From the NCBI GenBank assembly GCA_003222555.1, contig QHWL01000142.1:4011-16240 (forward strand): a stretch of DNA of 12,230 bases, in the 5' to 3' direction. This DNA is from Acidobacteriota bacterium. GTDB lineage: Bacteria > Acidobacteriota > Vicinamibacteria > Vicinamibacterales > CAVVIG01. The notes beneath the pieces were generated by a model. The model ran no database searches. It was not told the origin of the DNA and saw only the letters and a list, made by a program, of their open reading frames with translations. Shown here piece by piece: positions 1-9,395 of the stretch; positions within the stretch are counted from its first letter, which is position 1, and every line of letters begins with the position of its first letter. A program made the position numbers and the translations under genes.

Positions 1-72
1 CAAGGAAGGTCGGTGCACGCTGCCCGCCCCCTGGCGCGCGCGTCAACCAATTGCGACTCACTGAACAGGCGA

Positions 73-188
73 ATGCAACCACGAAGCCACGAAGTCACGA
101 AGAAAACAACTTTTAGGTTTCGTGTCTTTGTGTTTTCGTGGTTGCATTTTGATTGCAGTCCCGTGTCTTCGTGTTTTCGTGGTTGCAT
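73..188. repeat. CACGAAG-type imperfect inverted repeat with an extra direct copy
   Basis: Bases 73-102 and 118-147 form an imperfect inverted repeat of 30 nt per arm with about five mismatches. The right arm is then repeated directly: 121-147 and 162-188 differ at one base in 27. The core reads TTCGTGGTTGCAT and its complement. The element ends ten bases before the nuoH start codon, so it forms most of the nuoH leader. Bases 1-72 before it carry no gene I can assign; a reading frame ending at the TGA at 62-64 could be the 3' end of an upstream gene, but the piece is too short to name. No transposase is present. A folded RNA, a terminator between upstream genes and nuoH, or a non-autonomous mobile element are all possible. 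Confidence 0.8.
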
Positions 189-197
189 CTTTATCGC

Positions 198-1223
198 ATG
201 ATTCCCTTACTCATCGCCCAAATCGTCCTGACGCTCTTCGTCTTCTTCATGCTGTTGAACTCGGCGGCGGTGATGGTGTACTTCGAGCGCAAGGTCGCCG
301 CGATGCTGCAGCAGCGGCTCGGGCCGTATCTGGTCGGTCCGAGAGGATTGCTCCAGCCGGTCGCCGACGTCATCAAGCTGATGTTCAAAGAGGAGCTGCG
401 GCCGCGCGCCGCCGACCCGCTTCTCTTCGCGCTCGCGCCGATCATCTCGGCGGCTGCCGCGTTCGCCGCGTTCGCGGTCGTCCCGTTCGGCGCCGAGACG
501 ACGTTTTTTGGCCTGCTGAGCGACCCGCTGCGCCTGCAGGTCGCCGACGTCAACGTCGCTGTCCTCGTGATCTTCGCGATCGCGTCGATGAGCGTGTACG
601 GTATCGTGCTCGCCGGCTGGAGCTCGAACAGCAAGTACTCGCTGCTCGGCAGCCTGCGCGCGTCGGCGCAGATGATCAGCTACGAGCTGTCGTACGGCCT
701 CGCGCTCGCGAGCGTTCTGGTGATGGCCAACTCGCTCTCGCTCACCGACATCGTGAATCGGCAGGCCGGCGTCTGGTTTCATGTCATTCCGCGATGGTTC
801 CTATTCGTCCAGCCGCTGGGCTTCCTCATTTACCTGACGGCCGGCATCGCGGAAACCAACCGCGCGCCGTTCGATTTTCCGGAAGCCGAGCAGGAGCTGG
901 TCGCCGGATACCACACCGAATACAGCAGCATGAGCTTCGCGATGTTCTTTCTCGCCGAGTACATCAACATGGTCACGGTGTCGGCGGTGGCGACGGATCT
1001 GTTCCTGGGCGGCTGGCACGGCCCCTTTCTGCCCGAGTCGCTCGGCTGGATCTGGTTCCTGCTCAAGGTGACGGCGATTCTGTTCTTCTATGTGTGGATG
1101 CGATGGACGCTGCCGCGGTATCGCTACGACCAGTTGATGCACTTCGGCTGGAGGGTGCTCCTGCCGCTGGCCGTCGTCAACCTGCTCGCGACGGCGGCTG
1201 GAGTGCTGTACTTTGACCTCTGA
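198..1223 (+). CDS. nuoH: NADH-quinone oxidoreductase subunit H (NuoH)
   Basis: NuoH is the membrane subunit of complex I that, with the peripheral arm, forms the quinone-binding cavity. It links redox chemistry to the proton pumps in the cytoplasmic membrane. The 341-residue product matches the usual family length. The first signature, [15 protein letters not shown], lies at residues 40-54 and is followed by [11 protein letters not shown] at 56-66. The second, [20 protein letters not shown], occupies 221-240. Eight or so hydrophobic helices are evident. The ATG at 198 is preferred because the protein then begins MIPLLIAQ, as in the family; an in-frame upstream extension would translate the repeat. 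No clear Shine-Dalgarno is seen. Its stop overlaps the TTG start of nuoJ. nuoI, often next after nuoH, is not here. Confidence 0.97.
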   Translation: MIPLLIAQIVLTLFVFFMLLNSAAVMVYFERKVAAMLQQRLGPYLVGPRGLLQPVADVIKLMFKEELRPRAADPLLFALAPIISAAAAFAAFAVVPFGAETTFFGLLSDPLRLQVADVNVAVLVIFAIASMSVYGIVLAGWSSNSKYSLLGSLRASAQMISYELSYGLALASVLVMANSLSLTDIVNRQAGVWFHVIPRWFLFVQPLGFLIYLTAGIAETNRAPFDFPEAEQELVAGYHTEYSSMSFAMFFLAEYINMVTVSAVATDLFLGGWHGPFLPESLGWIWFLLKVTAILFFYVWMRWTLPRYRYDQLMHFGWRVLLPLAVVNLLATAAGVLYFDL

Positions 1224-1766
1224 GACCGCGCTCTTCTATCTGTTCGGTGCGATGGCCGTGGTCGCGTCGCTGCTCGTCATCGCGCAGCGGAATCCCATCT
1301 ACAGCGTGCTGCTGCTCATCACGTCGTTCGGCGCGCTGTCGGGCCTGTACGTGCTCCTCTGATCCAGATCGTCGTCTACGCCGGCGCCATCATGGTGCTG
1401 TTTCTCTTCGTGGTCATGCTGCTGAATGCGCCGCACGAGGACACCGGCTACGACGCGCGGCTCCGCGGGCCGCAGGGCTCCGGAGCGATTTCGGCGCGAT
1501 CGGGCCCGATGCGATTTGGCGCGGCGCTTGCCGCGGCGTTAATCGTGGAGCTGGTATGGGCGTTGACCGAAGGGGAAGGTGGGGCTGGATCATTCTCTGG
1601 CGCCTCGGTGAGCTCGGTTCGCGCGATCGGACGGTCGCTCTTCACCGACTACGCCTTTGCCTTCGAAGTGACGTCGGTGTTGATTCTCGTTGCGATGGTC
1701 GGCGCGGTGCTGCTGGCGCGCCGGGACGTGCCCGCGCCGCGTGGCGGTGCGACCGGAGAGCGATGA
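1213..1766 (+). pseudogene. nuoJ: nuoJ, NADH-quinone oxidoreductase subunit J, disrupted by a short internal deletion
   Basis: NuoJ is a five-helix membrane subunit of complex I beside NuoK and NuoH. A TTG at 1213 inside the end of nuoH opens a frame beginning [17 protein letters not shown], with NPIYSVLLL and [10 protein letters not shown], and stops at TGA 1360-1362 after 49 codons. The rest of NuoJ resumes at 1362 in another frame with [20 protein letters not shown] and runs to 1764-1766, including the usual C-terminal [19 protein letters not shown]. Family members carry about seven residues between the LYVLL and IQIVVYAG equivalents (GAYFAGA in E. coli). Only two bases remain here, so about 19 bp seem lost. 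Neither frame alone gives a working subunit. No slippery heptamer is visible, and a -1 shift would still lack the residues. Assembly or sequencing error is the main alternative. Confidence 0.88.
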
Positions 1767-2068
1767 TGCCGACGCTCAATCAATACCTGGTGCTCTCGGC
1801 GACGCTCTTCGCCATCGGCACGGCGGGTGTGTTCATCCGTCGCAACCTCATCACGATCCTGCTGTCGATCGAGATCATGCTGAACGCGGTGAACCTGACC
1901 TTCGTCGCCTTCGGCCGCGCGCTCGGCGCCGTCGACGGCCAGATCCTCGTGTTCTTCGTCATCACGGTCGCAGCGGCCGAAGCCGCCGTCGGCCTCGCGA
2001 TTGTGATTGGATTGTTCCGCCACAGCGAGTCGCTCAACCCGGACTCATTTGCGTCGCTGAAATGGTAA
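1766..2068 (+). CDS. nuoK: NADH-quinone oxidoreductase subunit K (NuoK)
   Basis: NuoK is a small three-helix membrane subunit of complex I related to MrpC antiporter subunits and forms part of the proton path. The product is 100 residues, the same as E. coli NuoK. The two helix glutamates known to matter for coupling are present at the same numbers: E36 in [13 protein letters not shown] and E72 in [13 protein letters not shown]. The N-terminal [13 protein letters not shown] block is typical. The ATG at 1766 overlaps the nuoJ stop by one base (TGATG), which suggests translational coupling, and lies five bases after GGAGAG at 1755-1760. An ATG at 1763 would add one methionine but has poorer spacing. 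If ribosomes stop early in the broken nuoJ, coupled translation of nuoK could suffer. Confidence 0.97.
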   Translation: MPTLNQYLVLSATLFAIGTAGVFIRRNLITILLSIEIMLNAVNLTFVAFGRALGAVDGQILVFFVITVAAAEAAVGLAIVIGLFRHSESLNPDSFASLKW

Positions 2069-2090
2069 CGCCCCAGCGGGTCCTCGTGAC

Positions 2091-4049
2091 ATGTTGCGGT
2101 TAATCCCGGTGCTCCCGTTTCTCGGCTTCCTGGTGAATGCCAGCTTCGGCCGGCGTATCAGCAGGAGAGCGGCGGGCGCGGTTGCCTCCGCCGTCATGCT
2201 CGCATCATTGGTGGTGGCGCTGGTCGCCGCGGGAAACCTCGTCGGGCTGCCGAACCCTGGCCGAGCGCTCGTCGAGCCGGCGTTCAGCTGGATCAGCTCG
2301 GGCGACTTCAGCGTCAACGCCACCTTGCGTCTCGATCCGCTTTCCGCGGTGATGATTCTCGTCGTCACTGGTATCGGTTCGCTGATTCACATCTATTCGA
2401 CCGCTTACATGGACAAAGAGACCGACTCCGAGTACGCGCGCTACTTTTCATACTTGAATTTGTTTGCGGCGTTCATGCTCGTGCTCGTCCTGGGCTCGAA
2501 CTTTCTCGTGATGTTCGTGGGCTGGGAGGGCGTCGGCCTTTGCTCGTACCTGCTGGTGGGCTTTTGGTATCAGAAGGAGAGTGCTTCCGACGCCGGCAAG
2601 AAAGCCTTCATCGTCAACCGCATCGGCGATTTCGGGTTCCTTCTCGGGGTCCTCCTCGCATACGTTCGATTCAGCACGCTCGATTTCCAGGACCTCGCGC
2701 GATCGGCGTCCGCCCTGAGTCCAGAGACGAGCTTCGGGACACTGTCGCTCATCACGTTGCTGCTCTTTGTCGGCGCGGCGGGGAAATCGGCGCAGATTCC
2801 GCTCCACGTCTGGCTGCCGGACGCGATGGAGGGTCCGACGCCGGTTTCCGCGCTCATTCACGCGGCGACGATGGTGACGGCCGGCGTGTACTTGATAGGG
2901 CGCAACGCCGTGCTCTTCAGCCACGCGCCGATCACGCTGACGATCGTTGCGGCGATCGGCGTCGCGACCGCGCTTCTCGCCGCCACGATCGGCCTGGTGC
3001 AAAACGACATCAAGCGCGTGCTTGCCTACTCGACGGTTTCGCAGCTCGGCTACATGTTTCTGGCGATGGGTGTCGGCGCATATGCCGCCGGCATCTTCCA
3101 TCTCTACACGCACGCGTTTTTCAAGGCGCTCTTGTTCCTCGGATCGGGCGCGGTGATTCATGCGCTTGGTGGCGAGCAGGATCTGCGGCGGATGGGCGGG
3201 CTCAGGCGCGAGCTGCCGATCGCGTATTCGACATTTCTGGTTGGCGCGATGGCGATTGCAGGCGTGCCTGGGCTCGCCGGTTTCTTCAGCAAGGACGAAG
3301 TTCTGTTTCAAACGTACGCAGGCGGACACACGCTGTTGTGGATCGTCGGCCTGGTGACGTCGCTGCTGACGGCCATCTACATGTTCCGGCTGGTCTTTCT
3401 CGCGTTCCACGGCGCGCGCGGGGAAGAACCTGGCGCGGCGCATCACCCTTCCCATCTTCACGATGCGCCGCCGGCCATGGCGCTTGCGCTCATCGTGCTC
3501 GCCTTGGGCTCGATCGTCGCGGGGTACGCGGGCCTCCCGCGCGCGCTCGGGGGGTCGAATCGCTTCGAGCGGTTTCTGGAGCCGAGCTTCATCGTGAGCC
3601 AAGAGACCAGACGTGCTGCCGGCTTGCAGGGGGACCTGGAGGAAGCGGAGACAGCGACGGCGAGCCTCGAAGTGGGGCTGATGGCCGTCTCGACCCTCGT
3701 GGCGGCGGGCGGGATCGGACTGGCCTTCTTCTTTTTCCTGAGGAACCCTCGCGCGGCCGACGACATGGTGAATCGTTTTGCCGGTCTGCACCGCGTGCTC
3801 GCGAACAAGTATTACGTCGACGAGATCTACGACGTAACCGTCGTCCAGCCAATCCGCATCGTCTCGGAGGACGGCCTCTGGAGAGGTATCGACGTGCGCG
3901 CGATCGACGGCACGGTGAACATGGTCGGCGAGACGGTCGTCGGCAGCAGCGAGATCCTGCGCCGGCTGCAGGCCGGTTCGGTCCGCGTGTCTGCGGCGTC
4001 GTTGTTTCTCGGGGTGGTGTTGATACTCGGATATTACTTATGGCGCTGA
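2091..4049 (+). CDS. nuoL: NADH-quinone oxidoreductase subunit L (NuoL)
   Basis: NuoL is the distal antiporter-like proton-pumping subunit of complex I. The protein has 652 residues with some 16 hydrophobic helices. Residues known to be needed for pumping in E. coli have clear counterparts: E146 in FVGWEGVGLCSYLLVGFW, K232 in GAAGKSAQIPLHVWLPDAMEG (residues around 229-247), and K401 in GLAGFFSKDEVL. The NKYYVDEIYD motif at 572-581 marks the start of the C-terminal lateral-helix region, and a last helix covers about 633-651. The ATG at 2091 follows nuoK after 22 bases and gives the usual MLRLIPVLPFLGF start. The gene is intact. An acidic linker at 503-525 lies before the last part and is probably lineage-specific. 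Confidence 0.98.
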   Translation: MLRLIPVLPFLGFLVNASFGRRISRRAAGAVASAVMLASLVVALVAAGNLVGLPNPGRALVEPAFSWISSGDFSVNATLRLDPLSAVMILVVTGIGSLIHIYSTAYMDKETDSEYARYFSYLNLFAAFMLVLVLGSNFLVMFVGWEGVGLCSYLLVGFWYQKESASDAGKKAFIVNRIGDFGFLLGVLLAYVRFSTLDFQDLARSASALSPETSFGTLSLITLLLFVGAAGKSAQIPLHVWLPDAMEGPTPVSALIHAATMVTAGVYLIGRNAVLFSHAPITLTIVAAIGVATALLAATIGLVQNDIKRVLAYSTVSQLGYMFLAMGVGAYAAGIFHLYTHAFFKALLFLGSGAVIHALGGEQDLRRMGGLRRELPIAYSTFLVGAMAIAGVPGLAGFFSKDEVLFQTYAGGHTLLWIVGLVTSLLTAIYMFRLVFLAFHGARGEEPGAAHHPSHLHDAPPAMALALIVLALGSIVAGYAGLPRALGGSNRFERFLEPSFIVSQETRRAAGLQGDLEEAETATASLEVGLMAVSTLVAAGGIGLAFFFFLRNPRAADDMVNRFAGLHRVLANKYYVDEIYDVTVVQPIRIVSEDGLWRGIDVRAIDGTVNMVGETVVGSSEILRRLQAGSVRVSAASLFLGVVLILGYYLWR

Positions 4050-4053
4050 GCTG

Positions 4054-4134
4054 CCACAAAGGGCACGAAGGACACCAAGGAACGGGCTTGGGCTCTTCAC
4101 GATTGAACCTTTGTGTCCTTGGTGTCCTTTGTGG
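4054..4134. repeat. CACAAAGG/CACCAAGG-type inverted repeat between nuoL and nuoM
   Basis: The arms at 4054-4080 and 4108-4134 pair over 27 nt with three mismatches, leaving a 27-nt loop. Each arm is made of shorter near-repeats of the form CACAAAGGA/CACCAAGGA. The element fills nearly all of the 95-bp gap between the nuoL stop and the nuoM TTG start. Transcribed, it would give a long hairpin inside the nuo mRNA, which could protect, process or partly terminate the message. It differs in sequence from the elements at 73-188 and 7398-7473 but has the same design. Confidence 0.8.
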
Positions 4135-4144
4135 TGAATAAGAC

Positions 4145-5763
<1,619 letters not shown>

Positions 5764-5764
<1 letters not shown>

Positions 5765-7203
5765 TGCTGTCCTCCTTCAACGCCATCGTTCCGATGGCCT
5801 GCGTGACGGCGGCTGGTATTGCCGCCATGACCGCCGAAGCCTTTCGCGAGCCCGGCGAGGAGATGCCGATCGGGCCGCTCGGTGTGATCGGGCTCGTCGG
5901 CGCGGCGGTCGCCTCGGGGCTGCTCTGGAACGCCAAGGCGACGAGCTTCGACGTTGTCGTGGCCGACAACTTCGGCCTCTTCGTCACCTGGGTGCTCATC
6001 ATCGTCGGCCTCCTGTCGCTGGCCATTTCGGCGCCGACTGTCGAGCGTGAGCGCCTGCCGCGCGGCGAGTACTACGCGCTCATGCTCTTTGCCGTGGCCG
6101 GCATGATGCTGATGGCGACGGCCTCCGACCTCCTCGTCATCTTTCTCGCGCTCGAAGTGCTCTCCCTCGCGGTGTACGTGCTGACGGGCATTCGCCGCGA
6201 CCTGCCGGCCGCGACGGAGGCGGCGTTCAAGTATTTCCTGCTCGGTGCGTTCTCGAGCGCGTTCTTTCTGTACGGCATTGCGTTCACGTATGGGGTGACG
6301 GGCAGCACGCGGCTCGACCGCATCGGCCGTGTGATCGCCGCGCAGGCGATGGCGCCGACGCCGGTGCAGTTCCTCGCGCTCGGCCTGCTGCTCGTGGGCT
6401 TCGCGTTCAAGGTATCGGCCGTGCCTTTTCACATGTGGACGCCCGATGCGTACCAAGGGGCGCCGCCCGCGGTCACCGGCTTCATGTCGACCGGGGTGAA
6501 GGCAGCGGCATTCGCGGCGTTCGTGCGCGTGTTTCTCGCGGCCTTCGAGCCGCTGCGAAGCGACTGGGCCCCGGTCATCTGGGTGGTCGCCGCCGCGACA
6601 ATGATCCTGGGCACCGTTGTCGGTGTGGCTCAAAGCAACATCAAGCGAATGCTCGCCTACTCGAGCATCGCGCACGGCGGTTATCTGCTGCTCGCGCTGG
6701 TCTCGGCCAACGACGTCGCGAAGGGCGCGGTGCTCTTCTATCTTCTGACCTACGCGATCACGAACCTCGGCGCCTTCGGGATCATCGCGATGCTCGACAA
6801 CGCCGATCGCCCCAACGATCGGGTGAGCGACTACGCAGGGCTGTGGAGCGACCATCCCACGCTCGCGGCGCTGATGACGATTTTCCTGCTGTCGCTCGGT
6901 GGCTTCCCCCCGATGGCCGGCTTCATCGCGAAGTGGTACGTGTTCAGCGCGGCGATGAAGGCGGGCTACTACTGGCTGGCGATTGTCGGCGTGCTCACGA
7001 GCGTCATATCCGTGTTCTTCTATCTCCGCATCATCGTCATGATGTACATGACCGCGTCCAGCGAAATGCCAGTACGGTTCCCCGAGGTCCCGAGGATTGC
7101 GGGCGCGGCGCTCGTCGTGTCGGCGATCCTCGTCTTCTATCTCGGTATCCTGCCCGCGCGTGTCCTTGCCTGGGCCGCCGCGTCGATTTCGACGATCTTC
7201 TAG
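5764..7203 (+). CDS. nuoN: NADH-quinone oxidoreductase subunit N (NuoN)
   Basis: NuoN is the third antiporter-like pump of complex I, next to NuoK. The 479-residue product, with about 14 helices, matches family length. Functional residues have counterparts: E131 in FLALEVLSLAVYVLTG, K216 in GFAFKVSAVPFHMWTPDAYQ, K246 in FMSTGVKAAAF, and K390 in PPMAGFIAKWYVF. The antiporter-type NIKRMLAYSSIAH segment is at 292-304. The ATG at 5764 shares its A with the nuoM stop (TGATG); a TTG three bases earlier is in frame but less likely. No Shine-Dalgarno lies in the AT-rich upstream repeat, so translation probably depends on coupling to nuoM. The gene is intact and is the last of the complex I run. Confidence 0.97.
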
Positions 7204-7220
7204 CAGCCAGAGGAGGAGGC

Positions 7221-7378
7221 GTGGACACCGACGACATTCGAACGCTGTACGAGTACAACACGTGGGCGAACCGTCGCGCCGTCGCGATGGCCCGGAGTCT
7301 GAAGCGCTGTTGAGACAGCTCGGCAAAACACCCGAAGCCACCGACTTCCTTGTGTTCCTTGACGAAACTGCTCGATAA
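7221..7378 (+). pseudogene. DinB-family protein remnant: N- and C-terminal ends fused out of frame
   Basis: A perfect AGGAGG at 7211-7216 precedes a GTG at 7221. The frame reads VDTDDIRTLYEYNTWANRRA, the typical start of DinB/YfiT-type four-helix proteins, and stops at TGA 7311-7313 after 30 codons. From about 7307 another frame reads LLRQLGKTPEATDFLVFLDE and ends at TAA 7376-7378, which matches the end of the same family. Family members have roughly 160-175 residues, so about 110-120 central codons are gone, with a frame change. The lost part includes the histidines that bind the metal ion, so no function is expected. It lies 17 bp after nuoN on the same strand. Assignment rests on recalled family patterns and is fairly but not fully certain. 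Confidence 0.72.
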
Positions 7379-7397
7379 GAGCCTGTGAAAAATGCGA

Positions 7398-7473
7398 CGT
7401 TTGAACGCAGAGCTCGCCGAGCACGCTGAGAAATCCTTTGGGCATTTCTTCTCTGCGGTCTCTGCGTTGAACG
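7398..7473. repeat. CGCAGAG-type imperfect inverted repeat
   Basis: The arms at about 7398-7421 and 7450-7473 pair through AACGCAGAG and CTCTGCGTT cores with several mismatches; the right arm contains two CTCTGCG units. The element lies in the 135-bp gap between the DinB remnant (+) and selA (-), which converge here, so it could act as a two-way terminator. There is no T-rich tail on either side. The remaining bases of the gap (7379-7397 and 7474-7513) show nothing I can name. Confidence 0.7.
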
Positions 7474-7513
7474 TGATTTGTTCACACTCCTGAAGGCCTG
7501 CGCCACTGCCGGC

Positions 7514-8924
7514 TCATGAAAGCCGATTTAGCAACGCCGCCAGCAGCTCGTCCTGCTCCGGCAGGACCGTCCGCAGATCCAGCAGCACTTGATCGTGCTC
7601 GATCCGCGCGATGATGGGCGGTGTCAGACCACGGAGACGTTCCTCCAGCGCGTCGGGTGTGAGCTCAGGTTTTTCGATGGGGTGTGAGCTCAGGTTTTTC
7701 GATGGCGACGAGCCACGTCGACAGCTCGACCCCGGGCGCGCTGCCGCCACCGACCGCCGACACACCCGGCACCAGTTTCGCGCGCCAACCGTCCACGGCC
7801 TTCAGTTCGGTCGCGAGCGCTTCCGCCCGTACGCGGATCTCGTCGGCAGTCGTCGTCAACATGCGCTGCACAGGAACCGTCGTCGGCGCCCGGCCCGCCT
7901 CGTATTCGGCGAGCGTCGCCTCGAGCGCCGCATAGGTCATCTTATCCACGCGCAGCGCTCGCATGAGCGGATGGCGTCGCACTCGCTCGACCAGGTTTGT
8001 TCGTCCAACGATGACGCCGGCTTGAGGACCGCCGAGCAGCTTGTCGCCGCTGAAGCAGCAGATATCGACGCCTGCCGCGACGCTGCCGGTCACTGCCGGC
8101 TCGGCGTTCGCGAGCGGGTGGGAGGCATCCGCCGCCAGATGTCCGCTGCCGAGATCCTCGGCGACAGGAACGTCGAAGCGCTTGCCAAGGGCGACCAGCT
8201 CGGCGAGCTCCGGCCGCTCGGTGAACCCCTCGATGCGAAAATTCGACGGATGGACGCGCAGGATGAGCGCGGTCCGTTCGCCGATCGCCGCCGCGTAATC
8301 GGCCGCGCGAGTCTTGTTGGTCGTGCCGACTTCGCGCAGCACCGCGCCCGACTGCGCCATCACGTCGGGCACGCGGAAGCCGCCGCCGATTTCGACGAGC
8401 TCGCCTCTCGAAACGATCACTTCGCGTCCGGCAGCGAGCGCCGCGAGAATGAGCATCGTCGCGGCGGCGTTGTTGTTTACGACGACCGCCGCTTCGGCCT
8501 TCGTGAGGCGGCAGAGGAGCGCTTCGGCGTGGACGTCGCGGCGGCCCCGGCTGCCGCGGGCAAGATCGTATTCGAGTGTCGAATATCCGCGCGCCACGGC
8601 GGCCACTCGCTCGATGGCCGATTCGGCCAGAGGGGCGCGCCCGAGGTTCGTGTGGATGATGACGCCGCTCGCGTTGATGACCGGTTCGAGCGACGGCCGG
8701 AACTGTTCGCCGAGACGTGTGAGAGCAAGGGCCTCGATTCGCGCGATCACAGTACCGTCGGCTTCAAGCGAGGAGTCGCCGCGCCCGATCGCATCGCGGA
8801 CGACCGTCGCCGCATGACGCAGCGCGTTGACGGTGGCGTCGCCGCCGAAGCGGAGCTCGAGCGCGCGGATCGTCGCTCGCTGTCGGAGCCGTTCGATGGA
8901 CGGGATCACGGTGAAGTCAGGCAT
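7514..8924 (-). pseudogene. selA: selA, L-seryl-tRNA(Sec) selenium transferase, frameshifted by a 25-bp tandem duplication
   Basis: SelA is a PLP-dependent cytoplasmic enzyme that converts seryl-tRNA(Sec) to selenocysteinyl-tRNA(Sec) using selenophosphate. The frame from the ATG at 8922-8924 shows the family's core: PVINASGVIIHTNLGRAPLA at 81-100, a serine/glycine-rich cofactor region, EDLGSGHL at 256-263, and FSGDKLLGGPQAGVIVGR with the PLP lysine at K295, the E. coli number. At residue 415 it enters the second copy of a duplicated 25-bp unit, adds four stray residues and stops at 7665-7667. The missing end follows in another frame as RLRGLTPPIIARIEHDQVLL and ends at 7514-7516. Removing one copy restores a 461-residue protein of normal length. 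No selB, selD or tRNA(Sec) is in the window. Confidence 0.93.
7656..7705. repeat. Perfect 25-bp tandem duplication in selA
   Basis: Bases 7656-7680 and 7681-7705 are identical. Each copy holds GAGCTCAGGTTTTTCGATGG, which encodes IEKPELTP on the minus strand. Because 25 is not a multiple of three, the second copy shifts the selA frame and brings in a stop. A perfect direct duplication of this size points to a recent event, or to an assembly or read error. Confidence 0.95.
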
Positions 8925-8950
8925 GAGATGGCAGACGGCAGGGACCGCAA

Positions 8951-8964
8951 ATGCTATGCTAGCA
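8951..8964. promoter_or_regulatory. Possible overlapping divergent extended -10 elements
   Basis: The 51-bp gap between selA (-) and the next gene (+) contains TGCTATGCT on the plus strand (8952-8960) and TGCTAGCAT on the minus strand (8964-8956). Both fit an extended -10 (TGnTAnnnT). No good -35 lies at the proper distance in either direction. The plus-strand leader would be only about 10 nt and the minus-strand leader about 25 nt. This is weak, position-based evidence. Confidence 0.25.
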
Positions 8965-8975
8965 CTGCGCCTCTC

Positions 8976-9389
8976 ATGAATCCGGAACAGCCGAAATACC
9001 GCCCGCAGGAGCGGTTCTGGCCGTACGTCGAGCTATCCGAGCAGCCGACCGACGAAGAGATCGCCTCGCTCGATCCCGATCTGCAGGAGGCGCTCTTCGG
9101 CGTCAAACCGCGTCCCTTCTCGATTACGATCGTGTTTCCTGCGCTGGATCGACCGGATTTTTCTCGCGCGCTGGAGCTCGCCAGCAACTCCGCCGAGTTC
9201 AGGGAGACCGGGAGCGGCCCCAACCGGCGCTACCGCGCGCGCTTCTGGTCGCGCGACGCCGAGCGGCTGCGCGATCTGTTCGCGATCGTCGGATCTTCCG
9301 ACGACACCGACGTGCTCATTGACGACCGGCCGGTTCCGTACGCCCGCGAGCTCTGGCTGCCGCTCGTTTGGCTGCTCATCCCGCGGTAG
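8976..9389 (+). CDS. Uncharacterised small soluble protein (137 aa)
   Basis: I do not recognise this family. The ATG at 8976 gives a 137-residue protein without signal peptide or clear membrane helix. The N-terminal third is rich in acidic and proline residues (FWPYVELSEQPTDEEIASLD at 14-33). The middle, FSITIVFPALDRPDFSRALE at 48-67, looks like a strand followed by a helix. SRDAERLRDLFAIVG at 92-106 would be a second helix, and the end is hydrophobic (LWLPLVWLLIPR). The strand-helix pattern could be a small alpha/beta fold, but this is a guess. Codon usage with G or C in third positions matches the neighbours, which supports a real gene. It is divergent from selA and six bases before the next gene, so the two plus-strand genes probably form an operon. 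No Shine-Dalgarno precedes it. Confidence 0.7.
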   Translation: MNPEQPKYRPQERFWPYVELSEQPTDEEIASLDPDLQEALFGVKPRPFSITIVFPALDRPDFSRALELASNSAEFRETGSGPNRRYRARFWSRDAERLRDLFAIVGSSDDTDVLIDDRPVPYARELWLPLVWLLIPR

Positions 9390-9395
9390 AGGCTT

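Noticed and set aside
73..188. CRISPR array
   Set aside because: Only two direct copies and one inverted copy, with no regular spacers and no cas genes; the inverted arrangement does not fit an array.
13..201. Small gene before nuoH
   Set aside because: The frame is largely translated repeat sequence and has no ribosome binding site or family resemblance.
1360..1362. The in-frame TGA in nuoJ as a selenocysteine codon, given selA nearby
   Set aside because: Reading on in the same frame gives a serine-rich sequence unlike NuoJ. The true continuation is in another frame, so this is a frame change, not recoding of TGA.
1351..1365. Programmed ribosomal frameshift in nuoJ
   Set aside because: The needed shift is -1, but no slippery heptamer is present, and a shift alone would still leave about seven conserved residues missing.
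2448..3791. Long minus-strand frame of 447 codons opposite nuoL
   Set aside because: Composition is dominated by Arg, Glu and His as expected for the antisense of a membrane protein gene; no domain or start signal supports it.
7611..9389. Long plus-strand reading frame of 592 codons across selA
   Set aside because: Most of it is antisense to the clearly recognised selA gene and is a product of high GC. Only the final part, from the ATG at 8976, stands as a gene.
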